This document shows positions 8,418 through 17,437 of a DNA stretch of 64,000 nt, in pieces (within the stretch, counting starts at the first letter, position 1; the number at the start of each line of letters is the position of its first letter). Where the stretch lies: positions 40,423 through 104,422 of the forward strand of contig JAFTIQ010000009.1 of assembly GCA_017456805.1 (NCBI GenBank), read 5' to 3'. Under the pieces are notes generated by a model. The model saw only the letters and a program-made list of their open reading frames with translations. It was not told where the DNA came from and searched no databases. The DNA comes from Lentisphaeria bacterium (lineage in GTDB: Bacteria; Verrucomicrobiota; Lentisphaeria; Victivallales; UBA1829). The translations under genes were made by a program, and so were the position numbers.

Positions 8418-10324
8418 TTCAGAAAATGAAAAAAATCACTCTGCTGGCACTTGAAGCACATCGTCAGGAAATGCTGGAACGGCTTTCTGAACTCAATGTC
8501 ATGCATGTTACTGTCGACCGGAAAAGAGCCGGTCAGGGCGATGCTGCTCAGCTTTTGCAGACTCTTGACCAGATCGTCCGGGCACAGCTTCTTCTGGATG
8601 AATTCAAAAAGACTGAACTTCCTCAGAAAACTGTTCCGCCGGCGGAATGTCTGGCAGAACTGCTCTCTCTTCAGGCGAAGAATGAATCTCTGAGAAAACA
8701 GTTGCATGAGCTTCAGCAGAAAAAAGAAAAATGGCTTCCCTGGGGTGATTTTGATACAGACCAAATCGAGTATCTCAAGGCTCAGGGGCTGATTCTGAAA
8801 TTCTGGAGTGCTCCGGCGAAACAGAAGCTTCAGCCGCCGGAGGGAATGATCCTTCAGAACATTTCCGCAGATTCCAGAACCCAATATGTTCTTTCTATCG
8901 CTCAGAATGAAGAACCGCTTCCCGAAGCTCAGGAAGAAATCCTTCCCGAACTGCGCTGCTCAGAAGTCCTGAAGAATATAGAAGAAACGGAAGCTGAAAT
9001 CCTCCGGAACAAAGATTCGATCGCATCCCTTGTCTGCAATCAGGATGCCTTGATGGAATATGCGGAGGAGATCAAATGCAAACTTGATTTTGCCAATGCG
9101 GATCTTTCTGTTCAGACGGAACAGGAAATCATTGTTCTGGGCGGATATATCCCGGTCATCCGGATGGATGAATTTACCGAAGCCGCCCGGAACTATGGCT
9201 GGGCATATCTTGCAGAAGATCCGGCTGAGGATGATCAGGAAGTGCCGACTTATATCACAAAACCGAAGTGGCTCGGCATTATGGATCCCCTGTTCGATCT
9301 GATCGGGATCGATCCCGGATACCGGGAAAATGATGTCAATGCATTTTTCTTCATCTTCTTCCCGATCTTTTTCGGAATGATCATTGGAGATGCCGGTTAC
9401 GGAGCGATTTTCCTGATTACAGCGCTGATCATCAAGCGGGTGTTGAGAAAGAACCGGAAAGTCCAGGTTCCGTTGAATCTGTTTCTGCTGCTCTCCTGTT
9501 TCTCCCTCCTGTGGGGCTGGCTGAACGGGAACTGGTTCGGAATCCCTAATGAATCCCTTCCGGGCTTCATGCGGGGGCTTGATTTTCTGGCGAATCCGGA
9601 AAACAGTCCGCTGGCAGAGAAGCTGGTTAAGAAAACCGGATTGCTGAAAGAAGGCATGACTCCATCCCAGATCGACGGGATGTGGGCAGATCTCAATAAC
9701 CGGATCGTCCAGTGGCTCTGCTTCTTCCTTGCTGCGGTTCATCTGACCTCCGCCCGGATCTTCAAGTTCATTACAGATATCAGAAGAGACTGGCACGCCA
9801 TCGGAAACCTCGGCTGGGCTCTGCTTCTTGTCGCGAACTTCCTTACGGCAGTCAACCTGATCGTATTTCCGGGAACATTCCCGACGACCTTCGGGTATAC
9901 AGCTTACATTGTCGGTGCGTTGCTTGTTACGATCACCACGAGCCCGCAGGATTTCCTGAACCTTCCGTTCTCGCTGATCGGAAGTTTCACCGATGTGCTT
10001 TCCTACATCCGACTGTTTGCGGTGGGATTGGCAGGCACCTGTATTGCAGAGAACTTCAACAATATGGGCGCAATGCTTCTGGAAGGAAGAAGCGGTTTCA
10101 GTTATACGCTGATGCTGCTTGCAATGATTCTGATCGTTCTTTTCGGGCATGCATTGAATATAGCATTGAGCTTCCTCAGTGTTCTTGCCCACGGGGTCCG
10201 TCTGAATACATTGGAATTTTCAGGGCACATGGGAATGCAATGGACCGGTATCCGGTACAAACCGTTAGCAAAATATAAAAACAACAAAGAAAATTTTGAA
10301 AATAACAAGGAGAATTCAAAATGA
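8414..10324 (+). CDS. ntpI: V-type ATP synthase subunit I (membrane stator)
   Basis: The protein has 636 residues from the ATG in the ATGA overlap with ntpD; an earlier start in this frame lies inside ntpD. The N-terminal half (about 1-310) is soluble and coiled-coil rich. The C-terminal half has about seven hydrophobic segments beginning near FFFIFFPIFFGMIIGDAGYG. The segment DVLSYIRLFAVGLAG carries the conserved arginine that faces the proteolipid ring and is needed for ion release. It anchors the stator in the membrane. The last four bases again overlap the next start. Confidence 0.95.
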   Translation: MIQKMKKITLLALEAHRQEMLERLSELNVMHVTVDRKRAGQGDAAQLLQTLDQIVRAQLLLDEFKKTELPQKTVPPAECLAELLSLQAKNESLRKQLHELQQKKEKWLPWGDFDTDQIEYLKAQGLILKFWSAPAKQKLQPPEGMILQNISADSRTQYVLSIAQNEEPLPEAQEEILPELRCSEVLKNIEETEAEILRNKDSIASLVCNQDALMEYAEEIKCKLDFANADLSVQTEQEIIVLGGYIPVIRMDEFTEAARNYGWAYLAEDPAEDDQEVPTYITKPKWLGIMDPLFDLIGIDPGYRENDVNAFFFIFFPIFFGMIIGDAGYGAIFLITALIIKRVLRKNRKVQVPLNLFLLLSCFSLLWGWLNGNWFGIPNESLPGFMRGLDFLANPENSPLAEKLVKKTGLLKEGMTPSQIDGMWADLNNRIVQWLCFFLAAVHLTSARIFKFITDIRRDWHAIGNLGWALLLVANFLTAVNLIVFPGTFPTTFGYTAYIVGALLVTITTSPQDFLNLPFSLIGSFTDVLSYIRLFAVGLAGTCIAENFNNMGAMLLEGRSGFSYTLMLLAMILIVLFGHALNIALSFLSVLAHGVRLNTLEFSGHMGMQWTGIRYKPLAKYKNNKENFENNKENSK

Positions 10325-10815
10325 CAGAACTCATTACACTCGCAACGGAAACTGCAACAGTGGATCTGACTCAAAAAGCTCTTGTTTATGCGGGAGCGAT
10401 CTGTGCGATCGCATGTGCAGCAATCGGCTCAGCCTGGGGAACCGGCGCAGCGGCATCTTCAGCAATCGGAGCTTGGAAAAAATGCTTTGTACAGAACAAG
10501 CCTGCGCCCTTCCAGCTTATGATCTTTGCCGGATGTCCGCTTTCTCAGACAATTTACGGGATGATCCTCATGTTCACGATCATGGGCGGAACTCCTGCCG
10601 CATGGGCATTTTACATGATCACCGGGATTCTTGCCGGGGTGGCAATGGGTGTTTCCGCTGCCTGGCAGGGGATTGCATGCGCCTCTGCTTGCGATGCATT
10701 CTCTGAAACCGGGAAAGGTTTCGCAAACCAGATGGTTGTGATCTGTATTATTGAAACGGTTGCAATCTTTGTGATGGCATTCAGCATGGTGCTTCTCAGC
10801 TCCTTCGGAAAATAA
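10321..10815 (+). CDS. ntpK: V-type ATP synthase subunit K, proteolipid ring
   Basis: The protein has 164 residues forming two helical hairpins (four membrane segments), the double-hairpin size of bacterial V-type K subunits. The ion-carrying carboxylate is Glu145 in the fourth helix. Ser75, Gln76 and Tyr79 (PLSQTIYG) and Gln116 (AAWQG) align with Thr64, Gln65, Tyr68 and Gln110 of Enterococcus hirae NtpK, which with Glu139 bind Na+. The residue offsets are constant within each hairpin. Only one ion carboxylate is present per two hairpins. This points to a Na+-coupled enzyme, by inference. The start overlaps ntpI by four bases, and a terminator follows. Confidence 0.93.
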   Translation: MTELITLATETATVDLTQKALVYAGAICAIACAAIGSAWGTGAAASSAIGAWKKCFVQNKPAPFQLMIFAGCPLSQTIYGMILMFTIMGGTPAAWAFYMITGILAGVAMGVSAAWQGIACASACDAFSETGKGFANQMVVICIIETVAIFVMAFSMVLLSSFGK

Positions 10816-10834
10816 GCCATCTGTGCTCTGCTTT

Positions 10835-10872
10835 CCCCGGAAGTTCCGATGAGCTTCCGGGGTTCTTTTTTT
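10835..10872 (+). terminator. Intrinsic terminator of the V-ATPase operon
   Basis: CCCCGGAAG (10835-10843) pairs with CTTCCGGGG (10854-10862) around a 10-base loop, followed by TTCTTTTTTT. It lies 20 bases past ntpK and immediately abuts the stop of the convergent transporter gene. Confidence 0.85.
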
Positions 10873-11770
10873 ATAAAGATGCCAGAACTGCTCCGGAACA
10901 GATGCAGATCAAACCGAATAAAGCTGCAAGCTCACGTTTTTCCCGGAGATAAAACCAGCTGTAAAGCGTAAACCCGGCTAGAGAAGCACTGGTTGCAATC
11001 GGCGAACCAAGCCCCACAGCCTGAGCCTCTGCCAGATAATCCATCGCTTTGAAATAAATTCCCATGGAACAGACATTGAGTGCTGCCGCAATCACTCCGA
11101 TCAGAAGAAGCATCCGGTTGAATTCAAGTTTCCCGCTCCGGAAACGGCCTGCAGTTACACTGATCACAAGAAAAGAGCTTCCGCAATACATGAGAAATGT
11201 CCGGAACTGCTGTGCTCCCTCCGGCAGTGCCATCAGCGAGGGAAGAACCAGCATGGTATGTGCAATTCCGAAACAGCAGAACGAAAGCAGGGTTGGGATC
11301 AGCCATTTTTTCAATGGAATCCCGGAGGAGCTCTCTCCTTTTCTGAGTTTCGGAAGTGCCGCAAGAACCATACCGGTCAGGATCAGAAGCACTCCCCCGA
11401 TTTTTTGAAATGTGGGAGAATCTCCCAGAAAAAGCATCCCGGCAATAAACGGAATCGCGGGAGCTGACTGGGATATCAGAAAAATAATACCATGATGTCC
11501 GTTCTGAAGAGCCTTTTGCAGAAACAGTGCACCGGAAGTATTGATTGCGCCGGCAGCCATGACCACAAGAAGAAAGCGGATCAAATCCCACCGGAACAAT
11601 CCCGCAGGCGACCCGGAAAGGATTCCGGTAAACAATGCAGAAAACACAACATTGGTCAGGAGATAAGAATAAAGATCATAATTTTTCCGGGCGCAAGTAC
11701 TGTTGACTATCCCGCTGACATTCCACAAAAGCCCCGCTGAAAGAGCCAGTAAAATTCCGGTAAGAATCAT
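10871..11770 (-). CDS. EamA/DMT-superfamily transporter
   Basis: The protein has 299 residues with about ten hydrophobic helices in two similar halves, the classic EamA (drug/metabolite transporter) layout. Signs include GILLALSAGLLWNVSG in helix 1, a loop with polar KLRKGESS between the halves, and LGSPIATSASLAGFTLYSWF plus a terminal GLICICSGAVLASL in the second half. Members move small metabolites such as sugars, amino acids or nucleotide sugars across the inner membrane; the substrate here is unknown. The gene starts 9 bases after the FAD oxidoreductase gene and is co-transcribed with it. It is the only obvious metabolite carrier near any of the glycan genes in the window. Confidence 0.85.
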   Translation of the reverse strand: MILTGILLALSAGLLWNVSGIVNSTCARKNYDLYSYLLTNVVFSALFTGILSGSPAGLFRWDLIRFLLVVMAAGAINTSGALFLQKALQNGHHGIIFLISQSAPAIPFIAGMLFLGDSPTFQKIGGVLLILTGMVLAALPKLRKGESSSGIPLKKWLIPTLLSFCCFGIAHTMLVLPSLMALPEGAQQFRTFLMYCGSSFLVISVTAGRFRSGKLEFNRMLLLIGVIAAALNVCSMGIYFKAMDYLAEAQAVGLGSPIATSASLAGFTLYSWFYLREKRELAALFGLICICSGAVLASL

Positions 11771-11779
11771 ATTTGTTCC

Positions 11780-14008
11780 TTAAATTTCTACATTCCGATA
11801 AGCCCGGATCTGGTAAACTCTGACAGATGGATCTCCGCGGGTTCCGGTAACAGTCAGACGGATCCCGTCCAGATTCATCTCAGGGAATTCATGTTTCCGG
11901 AACCGCAGATAATTTTCTGTTACCGTTGCCAACGCAACCACTTGATCGCCGATGATCCCTTCCAAACGATAATCTTTCACACACTCTTTCTGATAGTCAT
12001 AGATGTTGATATGATCCAGATTGGTATCAAATATCAGTTCCACACAACTGCAAACAGATGTTTTTTGAAAGCGGATCTCTGCACTTTGCGGCAAGCTCTG
12101 AACCGGATCTGAGATCCAGATCGAATTCCCCCTGCCGCCGCGGTTCGCGGTCGAAAGAAGATTTTCTCCTTCAAAGAGCCTCTGTTCCGGATGAAAACGC
12201 ACACACAGATTTTTATTATCCCCTTGCGGAGGCCAACCCAGTTTGACCCGTGACCGCCAGACTCCAGGCAGATAACATTCTTCCAGGAACACATTGAGTT
12301 CCGGAGATCCGCAGAGGCGGATGTAATACCGTTTTCCGGGGACGACATCCACGTTTAATGAAAATTCAGCAAAACCCTTGAATCCGGGTGCAGCAGAGAT
12401 TTCAGAACGGCTGATCACGGTCCCGTTTTCAAAATCATACATCGCCTCTTCCTGAACCAGTTCAGCCGCCACTTTCTGAACCGTAGTCCCGGGATTTTCC
12501 AGGAAGAATTCCACAGAATCAATTCTTGACTCAGAGGATGGAAAAGCGATCGCTAAAGGAGTCATTTTCCCTTCGTACAGTGTAACTGCCGGTTCTGAAA
12601 ATTCATTTTTTTCCAGTTTCAAAGTCCGGCTGGAAGAAACCTTTACCGCTGCACCGCTGCAGAGATTATCCGGATCGGAGACAGTTACACCGGGGATCGT
12701 ATGATCAACACGATAAAGGATCTGCTGCAATTCCCCGATCCGGTTTTCCAGCATGGATGGAACGGTTTTATATTTCCGGCAGAGGTATGCTGCTCCTGCA
12801 GCCGCCTGCCCCAGCAGAGAGCATGTTCCCATCATACGGGAAGAGGAGAGTGCGACATGGGAAACACTGATATTTCTGCCAGCCATGAGCAGATTGGAAA
12901 TATTTTTTGAATAAATGCAGCGGTACGGGATATGATAAATTCCCGGAGAAAGATATCCATGCTCGGGTCCGCAAGGAGCATTTCCACTGAAAAATCCTCT
13001 TTTCGGATGAATATCGACATTCCCGCCGGAATACGCAACGGCGTCGTCAAATCTGCGGTTTGTCAAAATATCGCTTTCTGTCAGGATATAATTTCCAATC
13101 AAACGGCGCGATTCCCGTTTTGCCGGGATGGGAGAGATCCATTCCAGAGCATAATTTTCAGCCCCGTGGTCGCCGCCGTTTTTGATATGATCCCAGACTC
13201 CGTAAAGAATTGAGAGCAGATTCTGATAGATCTCTTCATTCTCTGTAACAGTATCCATATCTCCGCCGCATTCCAGCCACCAGTAACCGCGATCCACTTT
13301 CGAGTGGGGACGTCCGACGAACATCTCTTCGGAGATTTTTGCTGCCCAGGGAGGCGGAGTAAAAGCAACCGGCTTCCCGGTATCGATGGCACGGAAATAA
13401 ATGCTTGATCCCAAAACGCTGGAATCGGCTGTCTCCGGAGCAAGAGTTTCTCCGAATTCAGCTTTTGCTTCGCGTCCCATCCGGAATTCTGCTCCGGCAG
13501 CATATCCCAGTTCGCCGTCGCCGGAACAATCCAGAAATACAGGGGCCCGGACAATACGGATCAAATCGCTTCCCAACGTCTTGGCTGAAATTTGAACAAT
13601 ACGGTCTTCTTCCATCACAAGATCGTAAAATTCCGTATTCAGCAGAAGTGTCAGATTTTTTTCAGCAAGACAAATATCTCTCAGGACTTGACTGAAACTG
13701 TTTCGCCATCCTTTCTGCCAACGGTCTTCCTGAGTCAACCGGAACTCTTCGATTGCGCCGGTTTCCCGGGCATCACGGGTAGTCCAATTGGATCCGCCAA
13801 CGATTAAATGCCCATCGGAATCGCTGTCACATTCCGTGCTTGCGGGACCGCCCAGACACGGCCGGTTCTGGATCAGGACAGTTTTCAATCCTAACCGGGC
13901 GGCGGTGACCGCTGCGGAAGTTCCTGCCATGCCGCCGCCAATGACAGCAAGATCGACCTCACAGATACGGGTCCGTTCCTTTTTCCTTTTTTGTGAAATA
14001 TTCTCCAT
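11780..14008 (-). CDS. FAD-dependent oxidoreductase with C-terminal beta-sandwich domains
   Basis: The protein has 742 residues. Near residues 17-50 VDLAVIGGGMAGTSAAVTAARLG is a Rossmann dinucleotide-binding motif, followed by RPCLGGPAST, typical of the FAD_oxidored (PF12831) group. The flavoprotein part spans roughly 1-430, including a second FAD contact near LLMAGRNISVSHVALSSSRMMGT. The last 300 residues look like two beta-sandwich modules; the final one (ELIFDTNLDHINIY...LDGIRLTVTGT) resembles F5/8-type carbohydrate-binding folds. The start has an ACAGGAG site. Paired with a transporter. Likely oxidises a sugar or polyol; substrate unknown. No signal peptide is obvious. Confidence 0.8.
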   Translation of the reverse strand: MENISQKRKKERTRICEVDLAVIGGGMAGTSAAVTAARLGLKTVLIQNRPCLGGPASTECDSDSDGHLIVGGSNWTTRDARETGAIEEFRLTQEDRWQKGWRNSFSQVLRDICLAEKNLTLLLNTEFYDLVMEEDRIVQISAKTLGSDLIRIVRAPVFLDCSGDGELGYAAGAEFRMGREAKAEFGETLAPETADSSVLGSSIYFRAIDTGKPVAFTPPPWAAKISEEMFVGRPHSKVDRGYWWLECGGDMDTVTENEEIYQNLLSILYGVWDHIKNGGDHGAENYALEWISPIPAKRESRRLIGNYILTESDILTNRRFDDAVAYSGGNVDIHPKRGFFSGNAPCGPEHGYLSPGIYHIPYRCIYSKNISNLLMAGRNISVSHVALSSSRMMGTCSLLGQAAAGAAYLCRKYKTVPSMLENRIGELQQILYRVDHTIPGVTVSDPDNLCSGAAVKVSSSRTLKLEKNEFSEPAVTLYEGKMTPLAIAFPSSESRIDSVEFFLENPGTTVQKVAAELVQEEAMYDFENGTVISRSEISAAPGFKGFAEFSLNVDVVPGKRYYIRLCGSPELNVFLEECYLPGVWRSRVKLGWPPQGDNKNLCVRFHPEQRLFEGENLLSTANRGGRGNSIWISDPVQSLPQSAEIRFQKTSVCSCVELIFDTNLDHINIYDYQKECVKDYRLEGIIGDQVVALATVTENYLRFRKHEFPEMNLDGIRLTVTGTRGDPSVRVYQIRAYRNVEI

Positions 14009-14194
14009 CCGGCACTCCTGTTATTTTCCAATTACCTCAATATAACACATTATAAAATAAAAATCCAGCGTTCTTTCAAAGATCTCTGATAATTTTTTGT
14101 TGATTGATGATTCCGAAAAAGAGCGATTCTCATGGGTTTTCAGAAAATCTCAGAAAAAAAATGAAAAGTTTTTAATGGAAATACATTTTTTTAC

Positions 14195-14222
14195 TTGAAA
14201 TATTAATTTTGCAGGTTAGATT
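14195..14222 (+). promoter_or_regulatory. Predicted promoter of the ABC exporter operon
   Basis: TTGAAA (14195-14200), a 16-base spacer and TAGATT (14217-14222) lie 60 bases before the ABC gene, in the 274-base AT-rich gap that separates it from the divergent FAD oxidoreductase gene. A GGAG at 14268-14271 serves as ribosome-binding site. Confidence 0.45.
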
Positions 14223-14282
14223 ACACGTCCTTATAGGCTAATCCGTCAAAAACCTGAAAGAAAAATTGGAGTTTTACAGGTC

Positions 14283-16076
14283 ATGATGAAATATTCCCCT
14301 CCTTCGGAGAAGGAACAATCCGCCGGTCACAAAAGAGAAACTTTTGCGAAAGTCATCCCTATTTTCCTGCAGTACAAATGGATGCTCATTGCTGCGACAA
14401 CCACCTACATCATGTTCAACATGATCGGGCTGGTCATGCCATGGATGCTCAAAATTTCCATTGACAGAATTCTGCCGAATGCAGATTATCTTCTGTTCTG
14501 GATCCTTTGCTGTCTCATGGCAATCATTTATCTTGCACGATTCCTCCTGCGGTACGTTGCAATGTATATGATCGACTACACCGGGGTGCGAATCGTCGTA
14601 GATGTCCGCCAGAAAGTATTCAAACACCTTCAGAGCCTTTCGCTCAGGTTCTATCAGGAATACCGGACAGGAAAGCTGATCTCCAACATGATCAGTGACG
14701 TGGCATTGCTGAATATGCTGATCCGGACAGTCACCCAGTTCGGAGAACAGTTCTTCCAGCTGGTTCTGATTTCGGTGCTTCTCTTCTTCATCAACTGGCA
14801 AATGGCTTTGGTGATCCTGCTTACCATGCCGCTGCACTTCCTGAACTTCCGTTATTTCCAGAAGGTGGTGCGGAAAGACTTTATGCATGTTCAGGAAAAA
14901 ACTTCTGAAATCTCAGCAACACTTTCGGAAACGCTCTCCGGAGTGAAAATCGTCAAATCCTTTGCCCGGGAACATGGAGAATCGCTCCGGTTCTTCAAAA
15001 CCCTGCGTCCCATCGTGGAACTTCAGATGAAAGTTACCGTTGATGGAATTCTCCAGATCTCCTGCAGCGATATTCTGACGGTTTTCACCTATCTTCTGAC
15101 CATCGGGTTCGGGATCCGTTATGTGCAGGATGGATCCGTCACGATCGGTGAATTCGTGGCATTTTACAGCTATGTCGCGCTGCTTCTCCAGCCGATTTCC
15201 ATTATCTCAAGTCTTTCGCTGACACTTTCCCAGGGGTTGGTCGGGGCCTCCCGAATTATGAATATTCTCAATACGATCCCGGAAATCAAAGAAGTGGAAC
15301 ATCCGGTTCATCCCCAAACCCTCACCGGAAAAATTGAATTCGACCATGTCACCTTTACTTATAAGAAAGATGCCGCGGTTCCCACAATCAGCGACTTTAC
15401 TCTGAATGTAAAACCCGGAGAAAAGATCGCACTGGTCGGCCCAAGCGGTTCCGGAAAATCAACGGTCACGAACCTGCTTCTGCGGTTCTATGATGTGACC
15501 GGCGGAGCCATCCGTGTGGACGGTGTGGATGTCCGGCGAATGGCTCTGGAAGCGTACCGCACTCAGATCGGAGTGGTGCTTCAGGAACCCTTCCTCTTCT
15601 CCGGAACGATCCGGGAAAATATCGCATACGCAAAACCGGATGCAACCATGGATGAAGTCATCCGGGCAGCAGAACTGGCAAACGTGGCAGAATTCGTTTA
15701 CGGTATGCCTAACGGATATGATACCGTGCTGGGAGAAAACGGCGCGACGCTCTCCGGCGGACAGAAACAGCGTCTTGCCATCGCCCGTGCCGTGCTGAAA
15801 AATCCAAGCATCCTGATCCTTGACGAAGCAACAAGCGCTTTGGATACGCTCTCTGAAGCATTGGTCCAGCAGGCTCTCGACCGTCTGATGGAAGGAAAAA
15901 CAACAATCATTATCGCCCACCGTCTTTCCACCGTTCAGAATGCGGACAAGATCATCGTGATTGATGCAGGAAAGATGGTTCAGCAGGGAACCCATGATGA
16001 ACTGATGGCTCAGGAAGGGGTTTATAAAGAGTTGTATGAAAAACAGAGAAAAATGGCGAAAGGAGACTTGTCATGA
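14283..16076 (+). CDS. ABC exporter, fused membrane and ATPase domains
   Basis: The protein has 597 residues: a six-helix membrane domain (about 30-325) followed by an ATPase domain. Walker A is GPSGSGKST at 386-394, the signature LSGGQ at 490-494, followed by the Walker B segment ILILDEATSAL and the H-loop in IIIAHRLST. This is the type IV (MsbA/lipid, peptide and drug exporter) fold; it works as a homodimer. ATG codons at 14283 and 14286 are both possible. The stop overlaps the start of the HlyD-type gene by four bases (ATGA). The pairing with an adaptor recalls type I secretion, but no N-terminal peptidase domain and no outer-membrane channel gene are present here. Confidence 0.95.
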   Translation: MMKYSPPSEKEQSAGHKRETFAKVIPIFLQYKWMLIAATTTYIMFNMIGLVMPWMLKISIDRILPNADYLLFWILCCLMAIIYLARFLLRYVAMYMIDYTGVRIVVDVRQKVFKHLQSLSLRFYQEYRTGKLISNMISDVALLNMLIRTVTQFGEQFFQLVLISVLLFFINWQMALVILLTMPLHFLNFRYFQKVVRKDFMHVQEKTSEISATLSETLSGVKIVKSFAREHGESLRFFKTLRPIVELQMKVTVDGILQISCSDILTVFTYLLTIGFGIRYVQDGSVTIGEFVAFYSYVALLLQPISIISSLSLTLSQGLVGASRIMNILNTIPEIKEVEHPVHPQTLTGKIEFDHVTFTYKKDAAVPTISDFTLNVKPGEKIALVGPSGSGKSTVTNLLLRFYDVTGGAIRVDGVDVRRMALEAYRTQIGVVLQEPFLFSGTIRENIAYAKPDATMDEVIRAAELANVAEFVYGMPNGYDTVLGENGATLSGGQKQRLAIARAVLKNPSILILDEATSALDTLSEALVQQALDRLMEGKTTIIIAHRLSTVQNADKIIVIDAGKMVQQGTHDELMAQEGVYKELYEKQRKMAKGDLS

Positions 16077-17269
16077 GTAATCAATCGCTGCCCAAAGTCA
16101 ATATCCAGGAACAGCTCCGCTTCTTCCGGCATATTATCTGGTTCGTCGCCTTTCTCTTTGTGATCCTGCTCCTTGTCGTCATTCTCGGACACATGGATGA
16201 TGAAGTCACAGGAACCGGAAACGTGGAAGGGGTCCGGCAGTATGAAATCAAGACCCTCGTTGATGCAAAAATCACGGAGATCTACAAACACTCCGGAGAA
16301 TCTGTTCAGCGCGGAGAAAAACTTGTTCAGTTCGATGACCGTAACCAGAGAGATATCATTCTGACCATCAAAAATGAGATCAAGGTTCTGGAAGTGGCTC
16401 TGGAAGTCAAACTCCGGGATCTGGAAATCCTGAAGCGCGATCCCCTGCCGACCCATTACCGGCATACTCGAATCCAGCTTCAGGAAGCGGAAGAACGTTA
16501 CCAGCGATCTGTCAAAGAACTGGAAGTCTATACCGATCTCTATCAGAAAAAAGTCATCTCCAGAAAAGAGTTCCTCAAAGTCGAAATGGATCACCTTTCC
16601 AATAAGATGAGTCTCGCACGACTGAAAGAGGACTGGAAAACGCTGGAAACCGGTCTCGTGAAAGAGATCATCGACAAAGCAATAGAAGAGATCAAACAGC
16701 TCCGGCAGCAGCTCGCCAGCAAGCGGGATGCTCTGAAAATCGCAGAACGCCATTTGGAAGATTATACCATCTATGCCCCCGATGCCGGAATCGTTACGGA
16801 TATCCCCCCACGGCCCGGAAATTATTATTCCAAGGGCGATGTGATTGTGAAATTCTCTGCCGACCAGTACAAGAAAGTCATCGCGCTCATCAGCGAAAAT
16901 CAGGTCTACAAGGTCCAGCCGAAACAGAAGGCAAGAATCATCAGTTCCCAGTATAACTATCTCGATTACGGATATTTTTACGGGGAAGTGGATTATGTAT
17001 ATCAGCTTCCGGTTGAAATTGATGGCCGCCGCTATTATCCGGTCAAACTGATTCTGACAGATGAGCCTTACCCCCTGCGGTTCGGATCTTCCTGCGAAAT
17101 CACGATTCTTACCGGACGGGAACGGATCCTTTTCGTGCTGCTGGGAATCAAGAGTGAAAACTATATCCAGCGGAGGATGAAGGGCTTGAAACGGAGAGTG
17201 GAAGACTTCAAAAAATCCGCCTTCCCCGGAAAAAAATCCCAGCCGGAAACAGCCCCGACTACACCGTAA
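16073..17269 (+). CDS. HlyD-type membrane fusion protein (periplasmic adaptor)
   Basis: The protein has 398 residues. One transmembrane helix lies at about 21-42 (FFRHIIWFVAFLFVILLLVVI). It is followed by a biotinyl-lipoyl-like half (GTGNVEGVRQYEIKTLVDAKI), a long coiled-coil hairpin (about 95-225), the matching lipoyl half (DYTIYAPDAGIVTDI) and a beta-barrel. This is the HlyD/EmrA adaptor layout, which bridges an inner-membrane exporter to an outer-membrane channel. It starts inside the end of the ABC gene. The cargo is unknown. The C-terminal 35 residues are basic and disordered-looking. Confidence 0.9.
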   Translation: MSNQSLPKVNIQEQLRFFRHIIWFVAFLFVILLLVVILGHMDDEVTGTGNVEGVRQYEIKTLVDAKITEIYKHSGESVQRGEKLVQFDDRNQRDIILTIKNEIKVLEVALEVKLRDLEILKRDPLPTHYRHTRIQLQEAEERYQRSVKELEVYTDLYQKKVISRKEFLKVEMDHLSNKMSLARLKEDWKTLETGLVKEIIDKAIEEIKQLRQQLASKRDALKIAERHLEDYTIYAPDAGIVTDIPPRPGNYYSKGDVIVKFSADQYKKVIALISENQVYKVQPKQKARIISSQYNYLDYGYFYGEVDYVYQLPVEIDGRRYYPVKLILTDEPYPLRFGSSCEITILTGRERILFVLLGIKSENYIQRRMKGLKRRVEDFKKSAFPGKKSQPETAPTTP

Positions 17270-17317
17270 TCTCATCACTCTGCGGGACTTCCGCAACAGC
17301 CTTCACCAAAAAATATT

Positions 17318-17381
17318 TTGCATTTTTGCAATATGATGCTATATTATAGAAGAGTTCCCCTTTTAAGGCTTGGAACTCTTC
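17318..17381 (+). promoter_or_regulatory. Predicted promoter with inverted repeat at the transcript start, upstream of the lytic transglycosylase
   Basis: TTGCAT (17318-17323), a 16-base spacer and TATATT (17340-17345) form a promoter. GAAGAGTTCC (17349-17358) and GGAACTCTTC (17372-17381) are perfect 10-base inverted repeats with a 13-base spacer, lying over and just after the predicted start site near 17352. It could be a repressor site or a 5'-terminal RNA hairpin. Confidence 0.5.
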
Positions 17382-17437
17382 TGCTGTTTCATACGCGATA
17401 GAAACGGCTCCCGAAAGAAAACAGAAAGGATCAGGAA

